DNA from: Bacillota bacterium
GTDB lineage: Bacteria > Bacillota_A > Clostridia > Lachnospirales > Lachnospiraceae
DNA length: 64,000 bases
Assembly (NCBI GenBank): GCA_023443625.1
Contig: JAEZTQ010000101.1
Location: 1-64,000, forward strand
Direction of reading: 5' to 3'
The position numbers and the translations under genes are program-made. A model generated the notes under the pieces. It searched no databases. It was given only the letters and a program-made list of their open reading frames with translations, and was not told the DNA's origin. Of the stretch, positions 17,820 through 27,934 are shown in pieces. Position 1 is the first letter of the stretch, and the number at the start of each line of letters is the position of its first letter.

Positions 17820-18640
17820 AAATAAAAAAAAGGCTTGTAAATCTTAGTATTACATTAGGATTATGGATATTTTCTATATTATTTTTATATCCGATTTTCA
17901 TGGTTGTGATTACCTCCTTTAAAGCAAAAAGCGAGGCTAATGTCTTAAGTATCGCCCTACCGAAAGAATGGCTATTAGAAAATTATAAAATCGTATGGGA
18001 AAAAGGCAAAATAGGAAATTCATTGATTAACAGTATTGAAATATCAGTATTATCTGTTATATTAATATTATCATTAGCATCTACATTAAGTTATATTTTG
18101 GTTCGAAGAAATACTAATCTTTGCAAAAAGATAAATCGTTTATTAACTTTTGGAATTATTGCTCCAATGGCTATATTGCCCACAGTTCAGATGCTGAAGA
18201 TAATTCATATTTATGGAAGCAGAATTTCTCTTGTATTTATCTATGCAGCATTGTATTTACCTTTCTCTGCTATGCTTTATTCCAGTTTCATTAAAGGAAT
18301 TCCAAAGGAAATTGACGAAGCAGCTGTCATGGATGGTGCAAAAGGTTTTAAACTATTTCTTAAGGTTATTTTTCCCATATTAAAACCTGTGACGGCAACT
18401 ACAGGAATATTAACCTTTATGTGGGTTTGGAATGATTTTCAGTATCCACTGTATTTATTAAATTCCTCATCCAAATGGACCTTGCCCTTATCTGTTTATA
18501 ACTTTTACGGGCAATTTAGCAGGAGCTGGAATTTAGTATGTGCTGATATGGTGATTGTATCCATACCCATTGTTTTGGTTTATATTTTAGCTCAAAAATA
18601 TGTAATTGATGGAATGACAGCAGGAGCGGTAAAAGGATAA
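17816..18640 (+). CDS. Sugar ABC permease, MalG-like, locus B
   Basis: A 274-residue CUT1 permease with an EAA loop at EAAVMDGAKGFKLFLKVIFP and the typical C-terminus VIDGMTAGAVKG. I place the start at GTG 17816, which overlaps the upstream TGA (GTGA) and lies eight bases after GGGAG; a GTG 15 bases earlier would itself include that site. The overlap implies translational coupling of the two permeases. Confidence 0.92.
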   Translation: MKIKKRLVNLSITLGLWIFSILFLYPIFMVVITSFKAKSEANVLSIALPKEWLLENYKIVWEKGKIGNSLINSIEISVLSVILILSLASTLSYILVRRNTNLCKKINRLLTFGIIAPMAILPTVQMLKIIHIYGSRISLVFIYAALYLPFSAMLYSSFIKGIPKEIDEAAVMDGAKGFKLFLKVIFPILKPVTATTGILTFMWVWNDFQYPLYLLNSSSKWTLPLSVYNFYGQFSRSWNLVCADMVIVSIPIVLVYILAQKYVIDGMTAGAVKG

Positions 18641-18658
18641 CCGCATGGAAGGATGCGC

Positions 18659-20446
18659 ATGCTTCAAAGATTCTCATATCAATATAAACTCTACATCTCA
18701 TTTTCGATTATTATTTTAATAGTGTTGTCCATAAGTGGGACATTCTTTTATCAATATAATGCCTCCATACTCCATGAAAATCAAGAACAGAATTCCATGG
18801 AAGCTTTAGTCGTAATCAATACAAGAATTGATGACTGCTTAATTGATATGGATGACATCATTAAGAATATTCATGCTTCAAAAGAATTTACGGATTTGGT
18901 TTTTGATATATCAAATCAACCTATGAATTATTTTACCTATAATCCAAGTATTAAGGCACAATTAAATGATATCTTATTATCATCCTTAATCAGTGAAAAG
19001 CTTAGTACAAATATCTGCTATATCAGCAGATATTACGATTATATGGGTGTGTATATGAAGATTTCTTCCTATTCTAAAGCGGTTTTGCCAAAAAATGAAA
19101 TTGGAGAAATTAATTATGTTCGTGAGGGCATGGAGACAAAACAATATCGAATGTTTTTAACACCCCAGGATAATCCTTGGTTAGTGGGACAGCAAGAGGT
19201 CTTCTCTGTAGTACGTCCGATTCGGGACAATTACAAGACACACGGAATATTAATAATCAATAAAGATACCGAGGAATTAGAAGAGCTCTGTACAATTAAA
19301 GATATATGGGAAGAATATAATATAGCAATTTTAGATGAAACAGGTAAATTGGTTTATGAAACAGCAGATTTTGGTGTAGATGATAGCTTCTATTATAAAG
19401 GAAAGATAAAGGACGGACAGGGGAGTTGGTATTCCTCTGGAAATACCCTATATAGCTATCATAAATCGGACCTTACTGGCTGGACTGTAGTTATGCAGAG
19501 GGATCTTTCGAATTATAATCAAAAACTAATGACCTTAAGAAATACCATTGTTATAGGATACTTAGCAGGCTTTTCTGTTATACTTATTTTTCTTTATGTT
19601 ATAACCAAGAGTCTCACCAAACCACTAAAGCAGTTAAGAAATAATCTGTCAAATTTGCAGGTAGATAAAGAAATACATATTGATGTACAATCCAATTCCA
19701 ATGAAGTTACTGTTCTGGCAATAGCCATTGAGGAGATTTTAAATAAAATAAAGCAACAAAATGATATGCTTATTCAAGAGAGAAAGAGGGCCCTAAAGGC
19801 GCATGTGGATATGCTGGAAGCACAGATGAATCCCCATTTCTTATATAATGCATTGACTGTAATCGGAGCCTGCGGTTATGAAGACGGAAGTGAAAGAGTC
19901 AATCAAATGTGCAGAAAATTAGGAAATTTACTCAGATACTCCATTAAGTATGATCATAAGCGGGTAAAGTTATCAGATGAAATCCAAAATATTAAAGATT
20001 ATTTAGCCATCATGAAAATGCGATACGAAGATAATATGAGTGTAAGCTGGGAACTGGATGATAGTTTAAGTGATATTCTGGTACCAAAACTGGTATTGCA
20101 ACCGATAATCGAGAATTGCTTCAAGCATGGATTTTATAATAAGCTTCCTATATGGAAGATAGTCATATGCTCCAAAAGAGAGAAGAATGACTTTAGAATT
20201 ATAATTAAAAATAATGGTAATCTTTTTGACAAGGATCTAATCATTGCCTTAAAAAATAATTATGAATATTTTAAAGCAACTGTGATTGGTAAGGGACAAG
20301 AAGATGATAGTGAAAGAAAAGGAGTGGGGCTTGAGAATACTTTGAAAAGATTATATCTCTTGTATGGTGAACATGCTTATTATCATATTTTGGAGGAAGA
20401 TGGATGGTGTGTTGTCATAATTGGAGGAAGAATCCATGAAGACTAG
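18659..20446 (+). CDS. YesM-type sensor histidine kinase, locus B
   Basis: A 595-residue membrane kinase. The first helix spans about residues 10-30, the extracytoplasmic sensor reaches about 285, the second helix lies at about 297-318, followed by HAMP, then a His_kinase domain with H393 in NPHFLYN, and HATPase with LQPIIENCFKHG and GVGLENT. ATG at 18659 is six bases after GGAAGG; an ATG six bases earlier abuts that site. It overlaps the regulator gene downstream by 11 bases. It probably senses the substrate of locus B. Confidence 0.93.
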   Translation: MLQRFSYQYKLYISFSIIILIVLSISGTFFYQYNASILHENQEQNSMEALVVINTRIDDCLIDMDDIIKNIHASKEFTDLVFDISNQPMNYFTYNPSIKAQLNDILLSSLISEKLSTNICYISRYYDYMGVYMKISSYSKAVLPKNEIGEINYVREGMETKQYRMFLTPQDNPWLVGQQEVFSVVRPIRDNYKTHGILIINKDTEELEELCTIKDIWEEYNIAILDETGKLVYETADFGVDDSFYYKGKIKDGQGSWYSSGNTLYSYHKSDLTGWTVVMQRDLSNYNQKLMTLRNTIVIGYLAGFSVILIFLYVITKSLTKPLKQLRNNLSNLQVDKEIHIDVQSNSNEVTVLAIAIEEILNKIKQQNDMLIQERKRALKAHVDMLEAQMNPHFLYNALTVIGACGYEDGSERVNQMCRKLGNLLRYSIKYDHKRVKLSDEIQNIKDYLAIMKMRYEDNMSVSWELDDSLSDILVPKLVLQPIIENCFKHGFYNKLPIWKIVICSKREKNDFRIIIKNNGNLFDKDLIIALKNNYEYFKATVIGKGQEDDSERKGVGLENTLKRLYLLYGEHAYYHILEEDGWCVVIIGGRIHED

Positions 20447-21974
20447 CGATAGGATAAGAATTTTGATTGCAGAAGATGAACCTGCTATACTTAGATATAT
20501 TAAAAATGTAATTGGTCAAGAAATTAATGATTATGAAGTTATTGGTACTGCCTTTAATGGTAAAGAGGCCTTTCATATGATAAAGGAGAAGAAGCCGGAT
20601 GTTGTCATTACTGATATTATGATGCCAATGTTGACTGGACTTGAGTTGATTGAGGAATGCAGAGAAAATGAAATAAATTCTAATTTTATCATTTTGACAG
20701 GTTATGAAAAGTTTGAGTATGCCCGGCAGGCCATGTCCTTAGGAGTTACTAACTATTTGCTTAAGCCCATTGACAGTATGGAGCTAAAAACATGTCTTAA
20801 TGAAATAAGGAGTAGGATATTTTCTGACAGAAGGCAGCAATGTTTAACATGGCTTCGATATACTTATATGGATAATGGAAAGTGTAAAAGTATGGGGCTC
20901 ATGAAGGATAAAAAAATATATTTGCTTTCAACTTTCTTTGGATCTATTGGAAACAATCTTTATTGTACTTTTCATAAATCAATTGATATAATAAACTTGA
21001 TTTCTTTCGATTTTGTTAATGAAATAGAACGTCTGTATGATGTTCAGATTTATCATTTTCCAGGAAACTATCAAAATGAATATGTCTTTGTTGCTGTAGC
21101 AGATAAAGATAAAAATATTAACATTGAAAGAATTGGTCAATCTATACACGGGTCTTTAGTTAATAATAAGATTAGTGTGACGCTCTGCTCCTCCCAGGAG
21201 ATTAGGGAGGCCAAGAGTATGGAAGAGGTCATTCGTAATATCTATCTATCCGTTGTTACAAATTTAAAATTTGGGCAGAACACCTTATTAAATACGAATA
21301 TGAATATTACGCAGGATATTACAGTATCTGATTTTGTACATAAGAAAGTAGAAAATATCAACCCAATGCTCCATCAGGAGGAAGTAAGAAGAATCATTGA
21401 TGAAATAATTGATTACTGGGAGGAGATAGAAGCAACCCAATTCTCCATACAGATGGATTTACGCTACATTCTTCAATATTCTTTACAAAGTTCAACTGTG
21501 ATACCGGAACAAATATCCGATGTTAATGATTTGATATATTTTTCTTACGATTACAATGATCTTAGGTCTGCAATTATTTATGAGATTGATAAGATTTTTA
21601 ATTATACTGACGGAAGACAGATGAAGGGTAATCGAAAGAAGGCGTTATCCGAAGAAGTAAAACAGTATCTGGATAAACACTTTGTGGAACAGATTACATT
21701 TAAGGAATTCCACGATAAATTCGGCTATAATGAAAAATATATTACATCACTATTTAAAGAGCAGTATGGAATTTCTCCTAGTAGATATGTATTAGAAAGA
21801 AGAATTGAACTTGCTAAAAAACTTCTTGTCCAAAAGCCGGATATTTTATTAAAGGATATTTCAGAAATTGTAGGCTACAGTGATTCCTTGTATTTTAGCA
21901 GAGTTTTTAAAACAAGTGTTGGAGTTTCACCTAGTGCCTATGTAAAGCATAATAATCAAGGAGATAAAGAATGA
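20436..21974 (+). CDS. AraC-type response regulator (YesN family), locus B
   Basis: A 512-residue regulator. The receiver domain has E13-D14 and phospho-acceptor D60 in VVITDIMMP, with Thr in ILTGYEKF and Lys in LLKPID. A long central region of about 250 residues shows no recognised motif. The C-terminal AraC DNA-binding domain includes ITFKEFHDKFGYNEKYITSL and ISEIVGYSDSLYFSRVFK. ATG at 20436 is eight bases after GGAGG; the frame is open to a TTG within that site. The gene order here (kinase then regulator) is the reverse of locus A. Confidence 0.93.
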   Translation: MKTSDRIRILIAEDEPAILRYIKNVIGQEINDYEVIGTAFNGKEAFHMIKEKKPDVVITDIMMPMLTGLELIEECRENEINSNFIILTGYEKFEYARQAMSLGVTNYLLKPIDSMELKTCLNEIRSRIFSDRRQQCLTWLRYTYMDNGKCKSMGLMKDKKIYLLSTFFGSIGNNLYCTFHKSIDIINLISFDFVNEIERLYDVQIYHFPGNYQNEYVFVAVADKDKNINIERIGQSIHGSLVNNKISVTLCSSQEIREAKSMEEVIRNIYLSVVTNLKFGQNTLLNTNMNITQDITVSDFVHKKVENINPMLHQEEVRRIIDEIIDYWEEIEATQFSIQMDLRYILQYSLQSSTVIPEQISDVNDLIYFSYDYNDLRSAIIYEIDKIFNYTDGRQMKGNRKKALSEEVKQYLDKHFVEQITFKEFHDKFGYNEKYITSLFKEQYGISPSRYVLERRIELAKKLLVQKPDILLKDISEIVGYSDSLYFSRVFKTSVGVSPSAYVKHNNQGDKE

Positions 21975-24211
21975 TGAAGCTAAATTTTGTTACTTGGGGG
22001 GAAAGATGGTTTGAGGCTATGCCTCTTGGTAATGGACATCTTGGTGCAATGGTTTATGGCAATCCTTATAAGGAGCGGATAGATTTATCGGAAAATACGT
22101 TTTTTAGCGGGGATAATCAAGAGGATTGCAATAGAAAGGGTGCAAAAGATGCCTTTTATCAAATGAGACAATCCCTTTTAGAGGAAAATCACTCGGATGC
22201 CTATGATATGGCAGCAAACTTTATTGGGATACGAGGCAATTATGGGACAAACATCCCAGTGGGGAATTTAAATATTGATTTTGGATTGGATCAGGAAGTT
22301 ATAAGTAATTATAATAGAAGTCTCAACCTTACCCATGGGATAATAGAAACAGCATATGAATTAAAAAATAGAAATTGTAAGGTTAGGTCAGAATGCTTTG
22401 TCTCACATCCCGATCTGATGCTGGTGTATCGGATAAAAGCCAGCGATAGAGTATTGAACCCTATTATCAGCGTAGAGACCTATTCCAATGTGGGAAGTAT
22501 GGATTGTACGGATCACTCACTTCTTTTCTATACCTCTGCAAGGGAGGAAATGCACAGTGACGGCAAAACAGGCACAAGTCTCATGGGACTTGTCATGGCA
22601 GATAGCGATGGTTCAGTGACTTATCAGAAAGGTAGTATCTGTATAATAGGCGCATCCTATATAGATATAATAGTGAAAGTAATCACTGATTTTGAGAACC
22701 CGGTATATCATCAGCAGTGTTCAGAATTCGCAAACAGCACAAGCACCTTATTTCCGCTTAATCTAGAGGAATGTAAAGAACGTCATATTAAAGATATAGA
22801 AAGCTATATGTTAAGAAGTGAGCTAAAGCTTATGGGTGATAATCAAAAAGAACTGGATAATATTATGATTATGTACCAATATGGCAGGTATTTGTTGCTA
22901 TCAAGCTCACGGGAGGATTCTAAATTACCGGCCCACCTACAGGGAATATGGAATGATAATGTAGCCTGTCGTATTGGCTGGACTTGTGATATGCATCTTG
23001 ATATCAATACACAGATGAATTACTGGCCTGCAGATGTCACGAACTTATCGGAGTTAAATCAGCCTTTATTTCAATGGATTAAAAATAAACTTATGCCCTC
23101 TGGAAAGAAGGCTGCGAGAAACAACTATGGACTAGAAGGATGGATTGCTGAAATTGTCTCTAACTCCTGGGGATTTACATCACCCTATTGGGCAGAACCA
23201 ATAGCACCCTGTCCTACAGGGGGAGTATGGATACTAACCCATCTATGGGAGTACTATCAATTTACCCAGGATATAGAATTTCTGAGAGATAATTATCATG
23301 TGATTTACCAGGCAGTTGAATTTTTCGCAGATTATGTATTTATTGATCCTCAAACAGGATACTATGTCTCTGGACCATCTATTTCGCCGGAAAATAGCTT
23401 CCTTGGCAAGGATGGCAGAAAGTATCAGATGGATATTGGCTGCACCTATGAAATCGTATTGATACGAGAATTGTTTAGCATTTTTCTTAAGGTGGCAGAG
23501 ATATTGCAGCTGGAAGATCCCCTAACAGGTAAAATTAGTGAAATATTGCAAAGGCTTATACCTTACCCAATACTTAAGGATGGAAGTATTGGAGAATGGC
23601 GTGAGGAACGGATAGAAATAGATCCCCAGCATAGACATACAAGTCATTTGTTAGGACTGTTTCCTTTTTGGCAAATTACTCCGGAGGATACGCCAGAACT
23701 TGCAGAGGCAGCGCAAAAAACCATAGACAAGAAACTAATGGATGAGGAACAATTTGAAGCTACAGGGTGGGCTACTAATATGCTGATCCTATATGCGGCT
23801 AGGCTTTGTGATGGCAATACTGCCTATTATCATATACAAAAGCTAATGAAGGATTTACTGGAAGAAAATTATCTTGTTTATCATCCGCCAACAAGAGGTG
23901 CAATGTCCTTTGATAATGTATACGAGTTGGATGGCAATACGGGATTAACATCAGCCATAGCAGAGATGCTCTTACAAAGTAATAAGGGTCTGATTCATAT
24001 ATTGCCAGCACTTCCCAGTCAATGGAAAAACGGTTACATCAAAGGTTTAAAGGCTAGAGGCAATATTATAGTGGATATTGGATGGTCCGAGGGAAAAGCT
24101 GATTTTGTAAAGCTCTATTCCCAGGAGAATACTATTTGTGAGGTTAGATACAATAATAGCGTAATGCTTTGTAATATCAAAGAAAAAGAAGTAAAGACAA
24201 TAAAATACTGA
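21971..24211 (+). CDS. GH95-family glycosidase (alpha-L-fucosidase / alpha-L-galactosidase type)
   Basis: A 746-residue intracellular glycosidase. The N-terminal beta-sandwich carries EAMPLGNGHLGAMVYG and LSENTFFSG, the family signature. The (alpha/alpha)6 domain holds QGIWND, DINTQMNYWPA (Asn/Asp of the catalytic network), SGPSISPENSF (candidate acid Glu) and LDGNTGLTSAIAEML (candidate Asp). GH95 enzymes invert and act mostly on alpha-1,2-fucosyl or L-galactosyl residues, for example on xyloglucan; which of these is not decidable here. The start overlaps the regulator stop (ATGA). It is the only glycosidase of locus B. Confidence 0.88.
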   Translation: MMKLNFVTWGERWFEAMPLGNGHLGAMVYGNPYKERIDLSENTFFSGDNQEDCNRKGAKDAFYQMRQSLLEENHSDAYDMAANFIGIRGNYGTNIPVGNLNIDFGLDQEVISNYNRSLNLTHGIIETAYELKNRNCKVRSECFVSHPDLMLVYRIKASDRVLNPIISVETYSNVGSMDCTDHSLLFYTSAREEMHSDGKTGTSLMGLVMADSDGSVTYQKGSICIIGASYIDIIVKVITDFENPVYHQQCSEFANSTSTLFPLNLEECKERHIKDIESYMLRSELKLMGDNQKELDNIMIMYQYGRYLLLSSSREDSKLPAHLQGIWNDNVACRIGWTCDMHLDINTQMNYWPADVTNLSELNQPLFQWIKNKLMPSGKKAARNNYGLEGWIAEIVSNSWGFTSPYWAEPIAPCPTGGVWILTHLWEYYQFTQDIEFLRDNYHVIYQAVEFFADYVFIDPQTGYYVSGPSISPENSFLGKDGRKYQMDIGCTYEIVLIRELFSIFLKVAEILQLEDPLTGKISEILQRLIPYPILKDGSIGEWREERIEIDPQHRHTSHLLGLFPFWQITPEDTPELAEAAQKTIDKKLMDEEQFEATGWATNMLILYAARLCDGNTAYYHIQKLMKDLLEENYLVYHPPTRGAMSFDNVYELDGNTGLTSAIAEMLLQSNKGLIHILPALPSQWKNGYIKGLKARGNIIVDIGWSEGKADFVKLYSQENTICEVRYNNSVMLCNIKEKEVKTIKY

Positions 24212-24221
24212 TTTATTATGG

Positions 24222-24282
24222 GACTGTTTTAAATTGTGTTATCGGTTAAATAGATCGGTACATTAATTAAAACAGTCTTTTT
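24222..24282 (+). terminator. Terminator of locus B
   Basis: GACTGTTTTAA (24222-24232) pairs exactly with TTAAAACAGTC (24267-24277), followed by TTTTT. The long loop is AT-rich. Confidence 0.85.
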
Positions 24283-24373
24283 ATGAATAAGATACATAAT
24301 ACTAATGAAAATTAACACAATATTAACACGGTAGAGAGTATCTTAATGCAATATTAACGAGGAAGGTGATAGA

Positions 24374-25726
24374 ATGAAAATATTACCGTTGTGTAATAAA
24401 GTAATAGAGTTAAAAAGAATTGAGGTTCTATTTATGAAGTTAATGAAAAAAATGAGCCCTGGGCGTTTCATTGCTCTAGGTTTTGTTTTGGTAATTCTAA
24501 TAGGGGCATTGATATTATTTTTACCAGTTTCACATAATGAAGGTGTTGATGTTGCCTTTATTGATGCTTTATTTACATCAACCAGTGCAGTATGTGTAAC
24601 AGGATTAATTGCGGTTGATACAGCAGATACATATAATGTATTTGGACAGACTATTGTTGCTCTATTAATACAAATTGGTGGCTTGGGTGTAACCAGTGTT
24701 GGTGTAGGATTTATTATACTGGCAAGAGGTAAGGTAGACTTTAAAGAACGCATCCTGGTAAAAGAGGCTCTTAATTTAAGTTCATTAAAAGGAGTAGTGA
24801 AATTAATTAAAGCAGTTATCTTAATGACCTTATGTTTCGAAGGGGTAGGAGCCGTATTAAGTTTTATTGTATTTTCCCAGGATTATCCCTTGGTTAAAGC
24901 AATAGGTACCAGCATATTTCATGCCATTGCCTCCTTTAATAATTCTGGCTTTGATAACTTGGGTGGATTTAAAAATCTAATAAATTATCAATCCAATATA
25001 CTTTTAAATCTTACTACCTGTGGCTTAATTATATTTGGTGGCTTAGGCTTTGTTGTTATTAAGGAGATTATTTATAAACGCTCCTTTAAAAAATTAAGTT
25101 TGCATTCGAAAGTAGTAATAACCATGTCGGTGTCACTGCTGGTAGTAGGAACAATTCTTTTAAAATTAACAGAAGATATCACTTGGCTAGGTGCTTTCTT
25201 CTTTAGTACCTCAGCAAGAACCGCAGGTTTTTCAACCTATCCCTTGGGTGATTTTACGAAATCGGGCTTGTTTATACTAATAATTCTAATGTTTATTGGT
25301 GCTTCTCCAGGATCTACTGGCGGCGGTATTAAAACAACAACAGCCTTTACCTTATTCAAAAGTGCTTATAGTGTCTCCACAAATAAACACTGCAGTGGCT
25401 TTAAAAGAAAAATTCCTACTGACACAATATCAAAAGCTTTTATTATTTTCTTTTTAGCCCTTTGTGTGGTTTGCTTTAATACCTTGGTTCTTAGTATATT
25501 AGAACCGGATTATTCCTTCATGCAGTTGTTGTTTGAGGTTGTATCTGCTTTTGGTACTGTGGGTCTATCAACAGGGATTACTCCGGATTTGAATCCCTTA
25601 AGTGAATTTGTTATTATTCTTACCATGTTTATTGGTCGTGTAGGACCTCTTACAATTGCCTCATTATGGTCATTTAAACCTCTTTCCGGTGTAAGATATT
25701 CTGAAGAGACGATTACAATTGGATAA
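24374..25726 (+). CDS. ktrB: K+ uptake channel subunit, KtrB/TrkH family
   Basis: A 450-residue membrane protein of the Trk/Ktr/HKT superfamily, with four M1-P-M2 repeats. Selectivity-filter-like segments are visible at TSAVCVTGL, SFNNSGFDNLGG, SARTAGFSTYP and SAFGTVGLSTG, the last three with the hallmark Gly. GASPGSTGGGIKTTT is the conserved gating-loop region. The length fits KtrB better than TrkH. The start follows AGGAAGGTGAT; a second ATG 60 bases downstream is also possible. It works with the RCK subunit encoded two genes on. Confidence 0.93.
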   Translation: MKILPLCNKVIELKRIEVLFMKLMKKMSPGRFIALGFVLVILIGALILFLPVSHNEGVDVAFIDALFTSTSAVCVTGLIAVDTADTYNVFGQTIVALLIQIGGLGVTSVGVGFIILARGKVDFKERILVKEALNLSSLKGVVKLIKAVILMTLCFEGVGAVLSFIVFSQDYPLVKAIGTSIFHAIASFNNSGFDNLGGFKNLINYQSNILLNLTTCGLIIFGGLGFVVIKEIIYKRSFKKLSLHSKVVITMSVSLLVVGTILLKLTEDITWLGAFFFSTSARTAGFSTYPLGDFTKSGLFILIILMFIGASPGSTGGGIKTTTAFTLFKSAYSVSTNKHCSGFKRKIPTDTISKAFIIFFLALCVVCFNTLVLSILEPDYSFMQLLFEVVSAFGTVGLSTGITPDLNPLSEFVIILTMFIGRVGPLTIASLWSFKPLSGVRYSEETITIG

Positions 25727-25855
25727 TAGCTTTGGATATGGGCTATTGATAAAAGAATTGAATTATACTAATAGTATGATATACTGTAAATCATATTATT
25801 AATGTAGAATTTGTTCTTCAGCAAAAGAGGGCTGAAGCTATATGGAGGAAATAAA

Positions 25856-27187
25856 ATGAATGACCCTGACCCTGACCCTGACGCGGATAAGATTATTAGC
25901 CAGATTATTATTTTAGTTATTTTAACATTAATTAATGCTTTCTTCTCCTGTGCTGAGATGGCTATGGTTTCTTCTAATAAAGGGAAGATTAGAAGGTTGG
26001 CAGAAGAAGGAAACAAGAGCGCTAAATTGGTTCATAGATTTTTGGAGGAGCCAACAAAATTTCTATCTACAATACAAGTTGCAATCACTCTAGCTGGTTT
26101 CTTTTCCAGTGCATCTGCTGCATCTGGTCTTTCCCAACCATTGGGAGAGTGGCTGTCAAGTCGTAACATAGGCTATGGAAATCAAGTATCTTTAGTAGTA
26201 GTAACATTGGTATTATCCTATTTTACCCTGGTATTTGGGGAGCTGGTACCCAAGAAGGTGGCCTTGCAGAATCCTGAAGCTATCAGCATGTTTTGTGTGA
26301 AACCTATTAAAGGGGTATCGAAGATAGCCTATCCCTTTATTAAGCTACTAACCTTTTCAACCAATTTAGTGACCATGCCCTTTGGTATAAAGGAAGGAGA
26401 TACAGAGGAGATATTATCAAGGGAGGAACTGATATCACTTGTTAATGAAGGACAGGCGCATGGTGTGTTGAACAAAAAAGAAAAAGAAATGATTAATTCT
26501 ATCATGGAATTTGATGAAAAGACGGCAAAGGAAATTATGACACCTAGGATTAATGTGTTTGCTATTGATATTTCTGAACCCAAGGAAGAGTATGCGGAGG
26601 CATTAATAAATAGCAGATATACTAGAATTCCTGTATATGAAGAAGAAATAGATAATATAGTAGGTATGCTGTATATTAAAGATTTTCTTAAAGCGGCAGT
26701 CAAGGTAGGCTATATGAAAGTTGATATCCGAAGTATTATACAAAAGCCTTACCTAGTTCCAGAAAGTAAAATTGTTAAAGATTTATTTCGGGATTTACAG
26801 CAATCGAAGAAGCAGATCGCTGTATTAATAGATGAATATGGTGGTGTTTCAGGAATTGTAACCATGGAAGATTTGGTGGAAGAGGTCATGGGGGATATCG
26901 AGGATGAATATGATCCTATTTCAGTAAAAATTAAAAAGCTGGATGATTCTACCTATCTTATTGATGGGTTAGTAACAATAGATGAGCTTAATATCAAATT
27001 AGATCTAGATATATATTCAGAAAACTACGATACCATCTCTGGATTCTTAATTGATAAGATGGGAGCCATTCCACAGGAAAATGATAAAAGTACAATTGAA
27101 ATTGACCATTTGATTTTTAAACTTGAAAGTGTTAAAAATAAACGTATTGATAAAGTAAAACTCTATATTGGGAAAAAGGATAATTAA
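25856..27187 (+). CDS. CNNM/CorC-family membrane protein (hemolysin-C-like)
   Basis: A 443-residue protein with an N-terminal DUF21/CNNM membrane domain (ILTLINAFFSCAEMAMVSSN), two CBS domains at about residues 205-335 (FDEKTAKEIMTPRINVFAID opens them), and a C-terminal CorC_HlyC domain. Family members are linked to Mg2+ or Co2+ transport or resistance. The N-terminus is an odd Asp-Pro run encoded by three GACCCT repeats. GGAGG is seven bases before the ATG at 25856; a TTG 45 bases upstream is rejected. It lies between ktrB and ktrA, which is unusual. Confidence 0.9.
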   Translation: MNDPDPDPDADKIISQIIILVILTLINAFFSCAEMAMVSSNKGKIRRLAEEGNKSAKLVHRFLEEPTKFLSTIQVAITLAGFFSSASAASGLSQPLGEWLSSRNIGYGNQVSLVVVTLVLSYFTLVFGELVPKKVALQNPEAISMFCVKPIKGVSKIAYPFIKLLTFSTNLVTMPFGIKEGDTEEILSREELISLVNEGQAHGVLNKKEKEMINSIMEFDEKTAKEIMTPRINVFAIDISEPKEEYAEALINSRYTRIPVYEEEIDNIVGMLYIKDFLKAAVKVGYMKVDIRSIIQKPYLVPESKIVKDLFRDLQQSKKQIAVLIDEYGGVSGIVTMEDLVEEVMGDIEDEYDPISVKIKKLDDSTYLIDGLVTIDELNIKLDLDIYSENYDTISGFLIDKMGAIPQENDKSTIEIDHLIFKLESVKNKRIDKVKLYIGKKDN

Positions 27188-27208
27188 GATTTAATGGGAG
27201 GTATAGTG

Positions 27209-27880
27209 ATGGCACAACATAAGCCGGTTATAGATTTTGGCATAATTGGACTAGGTCGTTTTGGGTTTTCCCTGGCGACAACCTTGGCAGAGGCAAAGAG
27301 AGAAGTGCTAGTGCTTGATAGCAATGAAAGTAAGGTAAAGCAAATTAGACATTTAACAGATAATGCTTTTGTTGTAAATGATCTTACGAAAGAAACATTG
27401 GAAGAAGTAGGGATTCAAAATTGTGAAACCGTAATTATTTGTATTGGAGAGAAAATAGATGTCAGTATATTGACTACCTTAAATATAATCAGCATGGGAG
27501 TTCCCCGAGTGATTGCTAAGGCAATTAGTATTGAACAAGGTCACGTCCTAGAAAAAATCGGTGCTGAGGTTATTTACCCTGAACGTGATATGGCCATACG
27601 CCTTGCCAATAAATTACTTTCATCCAGCGTTATGAATTATATAACTTTAAATGATGATATTACCATAAGTGAATTAAAGCTAAGTTCTAAATTGTCAGGG
27701 CAGTCAGTACATCAAACAGGTATTCGTATGAAATATAAGTTAAATATTATAGCACTACAACAGGAGGATAGAACTATTACAGATATTACTGCTGATTTGG
27801 TGCTAAAGGAAAATGATATTATTGTAGTTGTTGGAAAGAAAGATGACATAGGAAAATTTGAAAATTTTCTAAGGGGATAA
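27209..27880 (+). CDS. ktrA: K+ uptake regulatory subunit, KtrA/TrkA (RCK)
   Basis: A 223-residue cytosolic gating ring subunit. RCK_N shows the NAD/ATP-binding GIIGLGRFGFSLA motif and an acidic residue after the second strand (VLDSNE); RCK_C covers about residues 140-223 with SELKLSSKLSGQSV. The length equals Bacillus KtrA and is half of TrkA. ATG at 27209 is six bases after GGGAGG; an ATG 15 bases earlier overlaps that site. Together with the KtrB-like protein it should form the K+ uptake system. Confidence 0.93.
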   Translation: MAQHKPVIDFGIIGLGRFGFSLATTLAEAKREVLVLDSNESKVKQIRHLTDNAFVVNDLTKETLEEVGIQNCETVIICIGEKIDVSILTTLNIISMGVPRVIAKAISIEQGHVLEKIGAEVIYPERDMAIRLANKLLSSSVMNYITLNDDITISELKLSSKLSGQSVHQTGIRMKYKLNIIALQQEDRTITDITADLVLKENDIIVVVGKKDDIGKFENFLRG

Positions 27881-27903
27881 GTAAGGTTAATAAATACTTT
27901 TTT

Positions 27904-27932
27904 GAGCAGAGCAGATAATGCCCTGCTTTTTT
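27904..27932 (+). terminator. Terminator after ktrA
   Basis: A short hairpin with arms AGCAG and CTGCT is followed by eight T residues. The stem is only about five pairs, but the T tract is strong. Confidence 0.6.
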
Positions 27933-27934
27933 TA

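Noticed and set aside
24283..24373. c-di-AMP (ydaO) riboswitch upstream of ktrB
   Set aside because: The gap is too short after the terminator and lacks the conserved core of that class.
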